The notes under the pieces were generated by a model. It had not been told where the DNA came from and searched no databases. It saw only the letters and a program-made list of their open reading frames with translations. DNA of 64,000 nucleotides from Streptomyces sp. AM 4-1-1. GTDB taxonomy: Bacteria; Actinomycetota; Actinomycetes; Streptomycetales; Streptomycetaceae. The translations under genes and the position numbers were made by a program. Location: positions 2,604,001-2,668,000 of the forward strand of contig NZ_CP119145.1 of the NCBI RefSeq assembly GCF_029167625.1, read 5' to 3'. Below are positions 18,716 to 26,920 of this stretch, piece after piece (positions within the stretch are counted from its first letter, which is position 1; every line of letters begins with the position of its first letter).

Positions 18716-19422
18716 CGGCTGTCGCCGTCCTTGCGGAGGTAGTCGCTCAGCTCGTCCAGCTCGGCCCGGACCTGGTCGATCCGCTGGGGCGGGGCGAGGG
18801 GGGTGGGGCGGACCGGCTCGGAGGGGGCGAGCGGGGTGGGACGGTCTGGGGCCGGAGTGGGTACGGAAGGAGCGGTGTTCGGGAACGGGGTGGCCTGCGC
18901 GGCGGTCGGCGGGTAGCCGTAGCCGGGTGTGTGCCGGGCCTGGCCCATGCCGTCGTACGGGATTCCCGGTGCGGTATGTCCGGTGTACGGCGGCTGCGCG
19001 AACGAGCCGTAGGGGCCGGGCAGTCCCGGCTGCCCGTTCATCAGCGGGCCCATCGGGCGCCCGGGGCCGGGGCCGTAGTGGTCTATCTCCTGGTGCAGGT
19101 AATACCCGATGACCACGCCCAGCACGGTGAGCATCCAAATGCAGAGGATCACCCCGTCCCGGTCACTGATCTGCCCTTCCGCGTCCTCGGGTGCGGCGCC
19201 GATGAACGCGACCAGCCCCACGTTGAGCGCCAGCACGGCGGCGAACGCGCCCCAGTCCCGCCCTCTACGGGTGACGATCGCGAGCCTCAGCATCGCCGCC
19301 CAACTGAACAAGCTGCAGCTCATGACAGCCAGCGTCACGAAGAGCACCCGCAGCCAGATGAGCGTCGCGTTGGTCGGACGACGTCGCAATGGCTGCTGCG
19401 GCGGGTAGCCGTAGCCGTGCAT
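18712..19422 (-). CDS. Hypothetical membrane protein coupled to the kinase
   Basis: This 236-aa protein of unknown family has three likely transmembrane helices (IWLRVLFVTLAVMSCSLFSW; GAFAAVLALNVGLVAFIGA; GVILCIWMLTVLGVVIGYYL) within residues 20-140. A Pro/Gly/Tyr-rich cytoplasmic tail (PGYGYPPTAAQATP..., APDRPTPLAPSEP) ends in a short helix (IDQVRAELDELSDYLRKDG). It overlaps the kinase start by 4 bp and may be its membrane partner or substrate; this is inferred from coupling only. Confidence 0.75.
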   Translation of the reverse strand: MHGYGYPPQQPLRRRPTNATLIWLRVLFVTLAVMSCSLFSWAAMLRLAIVTRRGRDWGAFAAVLALNVGLVAFIGAAPEDAEGQISDRDGVILCIWMLTVLGVVIGYYLHQEIDHYGPGPGRPMGPLMNGQPGLPGPYGSFAQPPYTGHTAPGIPYDGMGQARHTPGYGYPPTAAQATPFPNTAPSVPTPAPDRPTPLAPSEPVRPTPLAPPQRIDQVRAELDELSDYLRKDGDSR

Positions 19423-19520
19423 GTGCTGCTCCTGGGAGGCGTATGTCGAACGTGTGCACTGAGCGTATACATCGGCGCCGACAGATGGTCCCCGGATATA
19501 CGGAACCGTTGTGGTTCAGG

Positions 19521-21896
19521 TCACTTCGGGGCGACCGTGCCGTCCGTCAGCCCGTCGTACATGCCCTGGACCAGTTGCCCGCCGAGCCGCCCCGCCGCGC
19601 GGAGGGCGTCCTCGAAGGCGGCGAGGGCGCGGAACTGCGCCCCGTACCTCCGCTGTTCGGGCAGCGGCAGCCGGGGCAGCTGGAGGCGGCGGGCGTCGAG
19701 CCGGGTCGCGCTGGAGGCGTAGCTGCTGGCCTGCCGCTTGTTGGCGGTGCCCCGCAGGAATCCGGCGAGGAACCACGGGTCCAGGACGGCGGGGTCCGGC
19801 CGCAGCAGCTGGAGGTTGCGGCCCAGTGCGGCCCCCGCGATGGCGTCGTCGATCACCCGGGTCGCCGTGCCGCCGCCGAGCACCGGGAAGACGACATCGC
19901 CGGGTTCGAGGAGGACCGCCTCGTCGCCGGGGCCCTCGGTGGAGGCGGGGGCGGGGGGCAGGGTGCCGCTCGGGGCCGTACCGCCGAGAACGTCGTGTTC
20001 GGTGAGGACGGGGCCCGCGCCGCTGCCCGCGCCGCCGGACCGTAGTCGCAGGGCGCCGGAACGGGCGAGTTCGCCGACCGTGGTGAGGGGCCAGTGGGCG
20101 GCGGATTCGGCGAGGTCGACGGGGGGCGGGGTGAGACGGGCGGACAGCCGCAGGGTCTCGGCCAGCCGGTCCCGTACGCCGATGAGTTCGGCCGGTCCCC
20201 CGGCGGCCTCCGGGGACGGCAGATGGCGGGCGGGGGCCAGGTCGACGTCGTCGTCGAGGAGTTCGATGACGGGTACGGCGCGGGCGGCGCACGGCCGCGC
20301 CGGAGCGGCGGCCCCGGGGCGCTCGCCGTGCCCGGAGTCGCCGTGCCCGGAGTCGCCGGGGCGGGTGAGGTCGTCGGGGCGGGCGGGGCCGTCCGGGCGC
20401 TCGTCCTTCAGGCTGCCGTGGTCCGCCCGGTCGAAGGTCTGCCAGGCGTCGAGCACGGCGGTGCGCACGGCCTGCCAGTCGAGCCGGTCGCGACCGCCCG
20501 ACGGCGTGGCGGGGGACGCCTCACCGCACTCCGCCGCGTCGACGAGGAGGAGTTCGGGCGAGAGGCGCTGTCCGGTCCCCGGCTTGCGCAGCACCCAGAG
20601 GTGCAGCGGAATGCCGTACGGGGGTGCGGCGCCCGCCGGGAGCGCGATGACCGCCCGGAGTGCGCCCCGGCGCAGCAGATCGGCGCGGATACGGCGGCCG
20701 GAACGGCGGGACGCGACGGCCGGCGGCATCAGCAGGACGGCCGTGCCTCCCTCGCTCAGCCGGGCCAGGGCGTGCTGCACCCAGGCGAGTTCGGACTCGG
20801 TACGGGCGGGGAAGCCGTACTCCCAGCGCGGGTCGTAGGCCAGTTCGTCGTGGCCCCAGTTGCGCTCGTTGAACGGCGGGTGACACAGCACCGCGTCGAC
20901 CGTGAGCTGCGGGAACGCGTCGGCACGCAGGGTGTCGCCGGTCCGCACACCGAGCGCGCAGCCGTCCGCGTCGGTGTGCAGGGCGAGACGGAGGGCGGCG
21001 AGCGCGGCGAGGTCGGGGTCGCTCTCCTGCCCGTACAGGGCGGACGGCCGACTGACGGCCCGCAGCAGGGCGCCGGTGCCCGCGGCGGGGTCGAGAACGG
21101 TCCGGGGCGGCTGCTTCCCGGGCTCCGCGCCCGCCGCGCTCGCCGGTCCGTTCGCCACGGCCGCCCCCCGCTGCTCGGCCAACTCGGCCATCAGGTCCGC
21201 GAGTCCTGGTGGGGTGAGTGTGTACTGGCGCGGGTTCGCGTCGAGCTGGCGGCTCAGCAGGAACTCGAAGGTCTGCCGGGCGCCGGACTCGGCGGCCAGT
21301 TCGGCGGCCCCGCGCAGCAGGGGGACAGAGGCGAGCAGTTCACCCGTACCAGGGGTGTGAACGGCCCGCCCGGGGCCGGTGGCCGGGTGAACGGGCGGTG
21401 CGGCTCCGACGCCGCCGTGTACGGACGGCACCAGCCGCGAGGGGCTGTGAACACCGGGGCCGACTTCTCCCGTGTGAACGGTCCGGGCGGTCCCGGTGTC
21501 GGGACCGAGGCGTGCGGTGAGGACGTCTTCCAGGGCGCGGGGCAGCACCCGCGCCATCTGTTCGTCCGAGACCGCGCTGAGCTCCAGCCAGGCGGTGGGC
21601 CTGTCCCGCACGAAAAGGAGCGCGCAGCCAACGTGGACCAGTGCGGTGGCCGGCCCCGAGGGATGACCGGCGAGCTGCTGCCAGACCCGCTCACGGAGGG
21701 GGACCACAGCAAGTTTCCCCTGGTCACGCAGCCACTGTTCGACATCGGGCAGGGCGAAGGAGGGGCTGGTCTCGGTGCCTCCGACCGGTTTGGGGAAGTC
21801 GGCGTGCCTGCGGCGCCAGTTGCTGACGGCCGCACGTCCCACTCCGGCGAGTCGCGCGATTCCGGCCGCGGTCACCTCTGTCGAGTTCTCCGGCAC
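19521..21896 (-). CDS. Solitary N6-adenine DNA methylase-like protein with HTH and HsdS-like C-terminus
   Basis: This 791-aa protein has three parts. An N-terminal winged HTH (AGIARLAGVGRAAVSNWRRR, about 9-60) is followed by a Gly/Pro-rich linker and an N6-methylase domain of HsdM type with SAM motif VLDPAAGTGALLRAV. Its motif IV reads CHPPF where NPPY/F is expected. The C-terminal third resembles a type I specificity-subunit domain (LTTVGELARSGALRLRS ... LGRNLQLLRPD ... LPLPEQRRYGAQFRAL). GTG at 21896 is chosen with GGGAG about 8 nt upstream. No restriction subunit or helicase is adjacent. Similar genes recur in Streptomyces and may be regulatory or inactive methylases. Confidence 0.82.
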   Translation of the reverse strand: MPENSTEVTAAGIARLAGVGRAAVSNWRRRHADFPKPVGGTETSPSFALPDVEQWLRDQGKLAVVPLRERVWQQLAGHPSGPATALVHVGCALLFVRDRPTAWLELSAVSDEQMARVLPRALEDVLTARLGPDTGTARTVHTGEVGPGVHSPSRLVPSVHGGVGAAPPVHPATGPGRAVHTPGTGELLASVPLLRGAAELAAESGARQTFEFLLSRQLDANPRQYTLTPPGLADLMAELAEQRGAAVANGPASAAGAEPGKQPPRTVLDPAAGTGALLRAVSRPSALYGQESDPDLAALAALRLALHTDADGCALGVRTGDTLRADAFPQLTVDAVLCHPPFNERNWGHDELAYDPRWEYGFPARTESELAWVQHALARLSEGGTAVLLMPPAVASRRSGRRIRADLLRRGALRAVIALPAGAAPPYGIPLHLWVLRKPGTGQRLSPELLLVDAAECGEASPATPSGGRDRLDWQAVRTAVLDAWQTFDRADHGSLKDERPDGPARPDDLTRPGDSGHGDSGHGERPGAAAPARPCAARAVPVIELLDDDVDLAPARHLPSPEAAGGPAELIGVRDRLAETLRLSARLTPPPVDLAESAAHWPLTTVGELARSGALRLRSGGAGSGAGPVLTEHDVLGGTAPSGTLPPAPASTEGPGDEAVLLEPGDVVFPVLGGGTATRVIDDAIAGAALGRNLQLLRPDPAVLDPWFLAGFLRGTANKRQASSYASSATRLDARRLQLPRLPLPEQRRYGAQFRALAAFEDALRAAGRLGGQLVQGMYDGLTDGTVAPK

Positions 21897-22103
21897 TGGC
21901 TGTCTCCCTGTCCCATCCGCGCGGCTTATGGCGGCGAGCATACCGACCGGAACGTAAGGTCCCGGTTCACAGCGTGATCCAGCTCGATCAATCAATGTGA
22001 TGTTGACTCGGTTCACAGCTTCTGTTGTTATTGACCTGCCGCTACGTCAGGCGGTTCGTGAATCCGCTCAAGCGCTTCCATCTTTCCGTCGGAGGGCACA
22101 GCC

Positions 22104-22937
22104 ATGTCCCAGTACACACAGCCGCCGCAGCCCCAGTCGCCGTACGGTCCCGCCCACGCACCGGGACAGCGGCCCGCCCGCAACGGGCTCGGGATCACGG
22201 CGCTTCTGCTGGGCATCTTCGGTGCCGTCTCCGGAGTGATCCCCTTCCTCTTCTGGCTGGCCGGAATCCTGGGGCTCATCGCCCTGGTCCTGGGCCTGTC
22301 GGGCCTGGGTCGGGCCAAGCGCGGGGAGGCCACCAACAAGGGTGTGGCGACCTTCGGCGTGGTGTTGGGAGTGCTCTCGCTGATCCTGTCGGTGGTCGGT
22401 GCGGTGATCACGTTCAAGGCCGTGGGCGACGCGGTGGACGAGATCGACAAGGCCACCACGCGCACCACTGCGTCCGCCTCGCCCGCCGCGGGCGACAAGG
22501 GCGACGCCGCCAAGGCCGACGACGAGAGCGACAAGGGCGCGGAGATCAAGGCGCTGGGAGGCGGCGATACGGCCATCTACGACGATGACCTCAAGGTCAC
22601 CGTGAGCGAGCCGTCCGCCTACTCCCCCTCCGAGTACGCCGCCGGCCACACCGAGGGGAACAAGGCGTACAAGGTCGACGTCGTGATCGAGAACGCCGGG
22701 AAGAAGAAGTTCGACGCCACCCTCGCCACCGTGGACGCCCGCGCGGGTCAGGACGGGGTGACGGCCGAGCAGATCTTCGACGACACGGTCGGCGAGGGCT
22801 TCAGCGGCAGCGTTCTGCCCGGCAAGAAGGTCACCGTACGATACGCGTTCGACACCCCCAGCGCGGCGAAGAACCTGACCGTCGAGGTCAGTCCCGGGTT
22901 CGACTACGAGGCGCATCAGTGGGAGCTGAAGCTCTGA
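22104..22937 (+). CDS. DUF4190 membrane protein with DUF4352-like extracellular domain
   Basis: The 277-aa protein begins with a Pro/Gln-rich cytoplasmic segment. Two hydrophobic helices typical of DUF4190 follow (LGITALLLGIFGAVSGVIPF... ALVLGLSGLGRAKRGEATNK and VATFGVVLGVLSLILSVVGA). An acidic A/D/K linker then leads to a beta-rich domain (DDDLKVTVSEPSAYSPSEY, KAYKVDVVIENAGKKKFDA) resembling the DUF4352/telomeric-repeat-like extracellular fold. The function is unknown. The ATG has GGAGGG upstream. The lipoprotein gene follows 125 bp downstream on the same strand. Confidence 0.8.
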   Translation: MSQYTQPPQPQSPYGPAHAPGQRPARNGLGITALLLGIFGAVSGVIPFLFWLAGILGLIALVLGLSGLGRAKRGEATNKGVATFGVVLGVLSLILSVVGAVITFKAVGDAVDEIDKATTRTTASASPAAGDKGDAAKADDESDKGAEIKALGGGDTAIYDDDLKVTVSEPSAYSPSEYAAGHTEGNKAYKVDVVIENAGKKKFDATLATVDARAGQDGVTAEQIFDDTVGEGFSGSVLPGKKVTVRYAFDTPSAAKNLTVEVSPGFDYEAHQWELKL

Positions 22938-23062
22938 CCCGAGCTCACGGCCCACCGGTCCTCCACTCCTCCTCCCCGACCGCCCCACGAAGTCGCCTCC
23001 CCGCTCCTTTCTCACCTGCTTCTTCTTCCTTCTTCTCCCATCCCCTCTCCCGGAGTCCTTCC

Positions 23063-23863
23063 ATGCGTTCCCTCACCCGTGCCGCGACCGCCGCCCTCTG
23101 CGCCGTCTCCGCACTCACCCTCACGGCCTGCGGCTCGTCCACGAGCACGGACTCCACGAAGTCGAAGCCCGAGGCAGCGGCCTCCGAAAAGCCGAAGTCC
23201 GCCGAACCCAAGCCCGCCCCGTTCGCGGACATGTCGGGTACACGGGTCGCCGACAAGTCCGTCAAGGCCACGAAGGCCGCGAAGACGATGCGTCTCGTCG
23301 TCGACGTGAAGACGACGGACGGACAGATCAAGGCGGACTTCTTCACCAGCGTCGACGGCGACTGCACCGGCACCATGTCCATGGTGGGCGAGGGCTCCTC
23401 CGAACTCGTCAAGGTCGGCAGCAGGGTCTACCTGAGTTTCGACGAGGCGCTGCTGCGGAGTCAGTCGAAGGACCAGTCGAAGAAGGAAGCCGACCTGGTG
23501 GTCAAGACACTCGCGGGGAAGTGGATCGAGTCGAAGCCCGACGACCCGGACAGCAAGGACATGCTGGGCTTCTGTGATCTCAAGTCGATGCTCGGGGAAT
23601 TCAAGACCGGTATCGGCGGGTCCACCCGCAAGGCCGGTGAGACGACCGTCGACGGGAAGTCGGCCCTGAAGCTCATCGACAAGGAGGGGGCGGAGACCTA
23701 CACGGCTGCGATCGCCACCGAGGGCAAGCCGTACCTACTCATGCTTCGGACGACGGGCGGCAAGGAGCCGATGACCATGAAGCTCTCCGACTTCGACAAG
23801 CCCGTGGTGGCGAAGAAGCCCGCCGCCAAGGACATCGTCGACCTCGGCAATCCGACCGGCTGA
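23063..23863 (+). CDS. Secreted lipoprotein of the LppX/LprG-like class
   Basis: This 266-aa lipoprotein has a signal peptide with lipobox LTACG (Cys near residue 23), then an S/T/K/E-rich linker and a domain with alternating strands (TMRLVVDVKTTDGQIKADF, GSRVYLSFDEALL, GETTVDGKSALKLIDKEG, KPYLLMLRTTG). The pattern resembles LolA/LppX folds that carry lipidic ligands; the assignment is tentative. ATG at 23063 is chosen for the signal peptide and a nearby CGGAGTC ribosome binding site; the longer frame overlapping the upstream gene is unsupported. Confidence 0.7.
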   Translation: MRSLTRAATAALCAVSALTLTACGSSTSTDSTKSKPEAAASEKPKSAEPKPAPFADMSGTRVADKSVKATKAAKTMRLVVDVKTTDGQIKADFFTSVDGDCTGTMSMVGEGSSELVKVGSRVYLSFDEALLRSQSKDQSKKEADLVVKTLAGKWIESKPDDPDSKDMLGFCDLKSMLGEFKTGIGGSTRKAGETTVDGKSALKLIDKEGAETYTAAIATEGKPYLLMLRTTGGKEPMTMKLSDFDKPVVAKKPAAKDIVDLGNPTG

Positions 23864-23893
23864 CCCTCCGCGCCCCGGGGCGCGGTCATGAAC

Positions 23894-23942
23894 GTGTGCG
23901 CCGGAAGGGCCTCCGGAGGGGGGTGGCCCTTCCGGCGCACAC
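23894..23942. terminator. Bidirectional terminator between convergent genes
   Basis: A perfect 18-bp inverted repeat (23894-23911 with 23925-23942) encloses a 13-nt loop between the convergent lipoprotein and HNH nuclease genes. A short direct repeat (acctgtgttccggcacgc, twice) follows at about 23941-23976. Confidence 0.8.
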
Positions 23943-24023
23943 CTGTGTTCCGGCACGCACCTGTGTTCCGGCACGCACCTTCGGGTCCGGGCACACGGCC
24001 GCGTGCTCAGGACGCGACAGCCG

Positions 24024-24812
24024 TCACCCACCGCAGAGCGACAGCATGGCCTTCTTGTCGGCGGTCGTGACGGGCAGCTCGTACTTGAGCGACACCTGCG
24101 CGAACCGCAGCGCGTACGAACACCGGACCGGCGTGTACGGCGGCAGCCAGGTGGCCGGTCCCGCGTCCCGTTTGGCGTTGTTGGCCGGGCCGTCGACCGG
24201 GATGAGGTTCAACGGGTCGTTGGCGATCTGCTGGCGCTTGGCGTCGTTCCACCGCGCGGCGCCCATCTGCCAGTCGTAGGACAGCGGCATGACGTGGTCT
24301 ATCTGCACCTTGGTGGCCTGCTGCTTGCTCCAGCGGATGGTGGCGCCGGTGTACGGGTCCTTGAGGGTCATCGAGACGACCACGCAGTTGGAGCCCGCCT
24401 TGTGCTTGACCTCCTTGCCGTCCCGGGCCAGCAGGTCGTTGCGGGTGTCGCAGCCGTTGCGGGAGAGCGGGATGCCGTCGACCGAGTCCTTCCAGGCGTA
24501 GCCGAACTTGTCCCGCTCGTACCCGGTCTTCGGCCCCCGCCCCTTCGTGGCGACCTTCTCGATGATCTTCCGGGCGGCGGACTTGTCCGCGTCGCTGGTG
24601 AGCGGCGCGAGCCCCGGCTTGGTCCCGTCCGGATTGTCCAACGGGCTCGCCCCGAACCCCTGGGCGCTCCGCCCGCCGGACACGGCGCCCCCGCCGGCAC
24701 TCGGGGAGGCGCCACCGAGGCTGTCGTCCGGATCGCATCCGACGGTGAGGGAGAGCACGACGGCCAGCCCGAGCGCGGGCAGGGCCTTCCGGTACGTACG
24801 GGCAGATATCAC
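24024..24812 (-). CDS. Secreted HNH nuclease of the GmrSD/DUF1524 type
   Basis: The 262-aa lipoprotein-like precursor has a hydrophobic signal with Cys at LSLTVGCDPDD. A Ser/Gly linker precedes a DUF1524-type His-Me finger domain: IDHVMPLSYDWQMGAARWND, then NDPLNLIPVDGPANNAKRD, with the catalytic His in DHV and conserved Asn residues. Two Cys pairs (NGCDTRND, SNCVVV, VRCSYA, LSLCGG) suggest disulfides. Such proteins are extracellular nucleases, common in Streptomyces. The gene is monocistronic and convergent with the lipoprotein. Confidence 0.88.
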   Translation of the reverse strand: MISARTYRKALPALGLAVVLSLTVGCDPDDSLGGASPSAGGGAVSGGRSAQGFGASPLDNPDGTKPGLAPLTSDADKSAARKIIEKVATKGRGPKTGYERDKFGYAWKDSVDGIPLSRNGCDTRNDLLARDGKEVKHKAGSNCVVVSMTLKDPYTGATIRWSKQQATKVQIDHVMPLSYDWQMGAARWNDAKRQQIANDPLNLIPVDGPANNAKRDAGPATWLPPYTPVRCSYALRFAQVSLKYELPVTTADKKAMLSLCGG

Positions 24813-24937
24813 GCGAGGCCGTCCTGACGGGGAGAAAGCCGAACCGGGAAGATCCTACGATCCCACGAACATCTGCCCGCTCAACACCCGTTCCAGACCT
24901 ACCCGACCATCGTCCAGCGGCCGTCGGAAGGCGTCCG

Positions 24938-25714
24938 CTACGGCGCGAACTCGTACTGCAACTCGTACAGGTGACCGGCCTTGACCATGACGGTGACCTC
25001 AATGGGCCGTTCGTCGTCGCTGTAGACCACACGCAGGGTTCTCAGCACGGGCAAATCACCCGGCAGCCGAAGCGCACGATACTGCTCCTGAGTCGGAACC
25101 CGTGCGGAGACGCGGTCCACGCTGAGTTTTGGTGGATATCCCAGCCCTGTGAGCAAGGTAGGTGTTCCGCCCGGGATTTTGCGACGTTCCGTCATCGACG
25201 TACCGCGAACGATTTCCCACGGATAGTAGGAGGCGACCAGTTCCAGTGGCTCATCGCCGATCATGAGGATCTGACGGCGGAGAAGCGCCGTACCGGCTTC
25301 GGGCAGATCCAGGGCTGCGGACACATCAGCAGGTGGCTCGACCTCAGCGACTTCAAGAAGTGTGCTGTGTGCCCGAGTACCGTTCTTCGCCACCTCGCTC
25401 AACCAGCGATAGGGCTCGCCGTCGGCAGCAGGCGCCATGGAGGAAGCCGGCCTCACGGTCTGCTGCCGATGCTCTCGCACCAGGACAGCCGCTCCCGCCC
25501 GGCCGATGACCAGACGCTCGCCCTTGAGAAGTTGCAGCGCCTTTTGCACCGTCGCATTCGAAGCGTCGAACCGCGCCTTGAGCTGTGATGTGGACGGCAC
25601 CCTGGAGCCGGGCGCGAGATCGCCGTTCATGATCTCTTCGCGTAGATCGGCGGCGATCCGCTCGTGCAGAGAACGTCCGTCGGGGCCGTCGGGTTCGATT
25701 GTGGGCACAGTCAT
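24938..25714 (-). CDS. GntR-family regulator with UTRA domain
   Basis: The 258-aa protein has an N-terminal winged helix of GntR type (LHERIAADLREEIMNGDLAP, GSRVPSTSQLKARFDASNAT, VQKALQLLKGERL) at about residues 15-80. A UTRA ligand-binding domain follows (LLEVAEVEPPADVSAALDLP ... LVASYYPWEIVRGTSM ... VDRVSARVPTQEQYRALRLP). The ATG at 25714 overlaps the stop of the upstream UTRA-only gene. The ligand is unknown; an anti-sigma-like ATPase gene lies divergently upstream of the pair. Confidence 0.88.
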   Translation of the reverse strand: MTVPTIEPDGPDGRSLHERIAADLREEIMNGDLAPGSRVPSTSQLKARFDASNATVQKALQLLKGERLVIGRAGAAVLVREHRQQTVRPASSMAPAADGEPYRWLSEVAKNGTRAHSTLLEVAEVEPPADVSAALDLPEAGTALLRRQILMIGDEPLELVASYYPWEIVRGTSMTERRKIPGGTPTLLTGLGYPPKLSVDRVSARVPTQEQYRALRLPGDLPVLRTLRVVYSDDERPIEVTVMVKAGHLYELQYEFAP

Positions 25715-26274
25715 CCGATCCGGATCTCGTAGTGCAGCCCCTGACGCCTCGGCACCATGACCATGACGTCGACCTGAATCGGCCGGTCATCCCTGTCCAC
25801 CGTGAGGCGAGTCAGTTGAAGTACGGGATCGGTCACTGCCAGCTCCAGGACCTCCCGTTCGCTTTCGGTCGGCATCCGGGCATCGATGTCTTCGCCGGCA
25901 CGGACACCTACATGACCAAGCTCAGCAAGCAACCTCACCGCACCGCCCTTGATCCTGGTGGTACCGGACAGCGCAGTGCCGCGAGCGATTTCGAGCGGAT
26001 AGTACGTGTCCGTCAACTCGCAGGGCTCACCGTCGAGATACATGACCCTGCGGCGCGCGACGACCCGCCGCCCGGGGGGAACGCCCAACAGCTCCGCCAC
26101 CGTGTCCGGGGCCGCCACTTCACCGGCCCGAACGATGCGCTGGCTTCCCCGACGCCCCTCAGCCGCAGCCTCAGCGGCCCAGGCATCGCCCCGCCCTTCA
26201 ACGCGTGGTGCCAGATATGACACCGAGGTGCTGATCCTTTCTCTGCCGCTCACGGCCTGCTCCTCTACAGCCAA
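25711..26274 (-). CDS. UTRA-only protein, a GntR regulator lacking its DNA-binding domain
   Basis: The 187-aa protein contains a UTRA-type ligand-binding domain (SVSYLAPRVEGRGDAWAAEA ... VAARRRVMYLDGEPCELTDTYYP LEIARGTALSG ... DIDARMPTESEREVLEL) but no recognisable winged helix. It overlaps by 4 bp the start of a full GntR/UTRA regulator. It may have arisen by loss of the HTH or act as a heterodimer partner. GTG at 26250 is an alternative start. Confidence 0.75.
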   Translation of the reverse strand: MAVEEQAVSGRERISTSVSYLAPRVEGRGDAWAAEAAAEGRRGSQRIVRAGEVAAPDTVAELLGVPPGRRVVARRRVMYLDGEPCELTDTYYPLEIARGTALSGTTRIKGGAVRLLAELGHVGVRAGEDIDARMPTESEREVLELAVTDPVLQLTRLTVDRDDRPIQVDVMVMVPRRQGLHYEIRIG

Positions 26275-26410
26275 CGCCCGTCCGACCTTGCCGTTCCCAC
26301 GTTAGATGACGCGTTCGCATGACACAGACACTACTTACCTTGCCGCTTTTCGTGAATAGCAATATGGTTCTCGCATCTCAAGGAACCGAGAGCAAGGCGG
26401 GTGCCCCTCC

Positions 26411-26860
26411 GTGTCTCTGTCACAGCAACGGCGCTTCCCCCGACGACGGACCTCCGTCGGGGCATCAAGGGAATTCGTCGTCAGTACGCTTGCCGAGTGG
26501 GGGTTCAACGATCTGATCGACGACATAGAACTGTGCGTCTCAGAACTCGCTACCAACGCGTTGATCCATGGGGTACCGCCGGGTCGCGAGTTCTCCGTGC
26601 ACCTCAACGCAACAGCGGACCGAGTCAGACTCGAAGTCCGTGACAGCGGGCCCGGCCGCCCCGTGGTCGGGTCACCCGACCGGCAGGCATGCTCGGGACG
26701 TGGACTGTTTTTGGTGAATGAACTGGCAGACGAGTTCGGAGTCACCGAGCACGTCGTCGGCAAGACCGTGTGGTTGGACCTCAGAGTCGCACAGACCGCT
26801 TCGGGGGCATTCCTCCGGAGCCCTCAGGGCCATGAGCGGGTGGCCACGCCTGTCATCTGA
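26411..26860 (+). CDS. ATP-binding anti-sigma-factor-like protein (HATPase_c_2)
   Basis: The 149-aa protein is of the RsbW/SpoIIAB-like GHKL ATPase family, abundant in Streptomyces. It shows the N-box VSELATNALIHG, the G1 box VRDSGPGRP and a GRGLFLVNELADEFGV G2 segment. It begins with GTG at 26411. Members can phosphorylate anti-anti-sigma factors or simply bind ATP in regulatory complexes; no sigma or STAS gene is adjacent. It is divergent from the UTRA/GntR pair, so the 136-bp gap may hold a shared control region. Confidence 0.85.
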   Translation: MSLSQQRRFPRRRTSVGASREFVVSTLAEWGFNDLIDDIELCVSELATNALIHGVPPGREFSVHLNATADRVRLEVRDSGPGRPVVGSPDRQACSGRGLFLVNELADEFGVTEHVVGKTVWLDLRVAQTASGAFLRSPQGHERVATPVI

Positions 26861-26867
26861 TCCGTAG

Positions 26868-26907
26868 CGGAAGCAGGGTCGGCCGTCGACGGCCGACCCT
26901 GCTTCCG
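26868..26907. terminator. Bidirectional terminator between the ATPase gene and mfd
   Basis: A 40-nt perfect palindrome (17-bp stem around GTCGAC) lies between convergent stop codons at 26860 and 26921. Confidence 0.85.
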
Positions 26908-26920
26908 TGCGCAACCCCGC

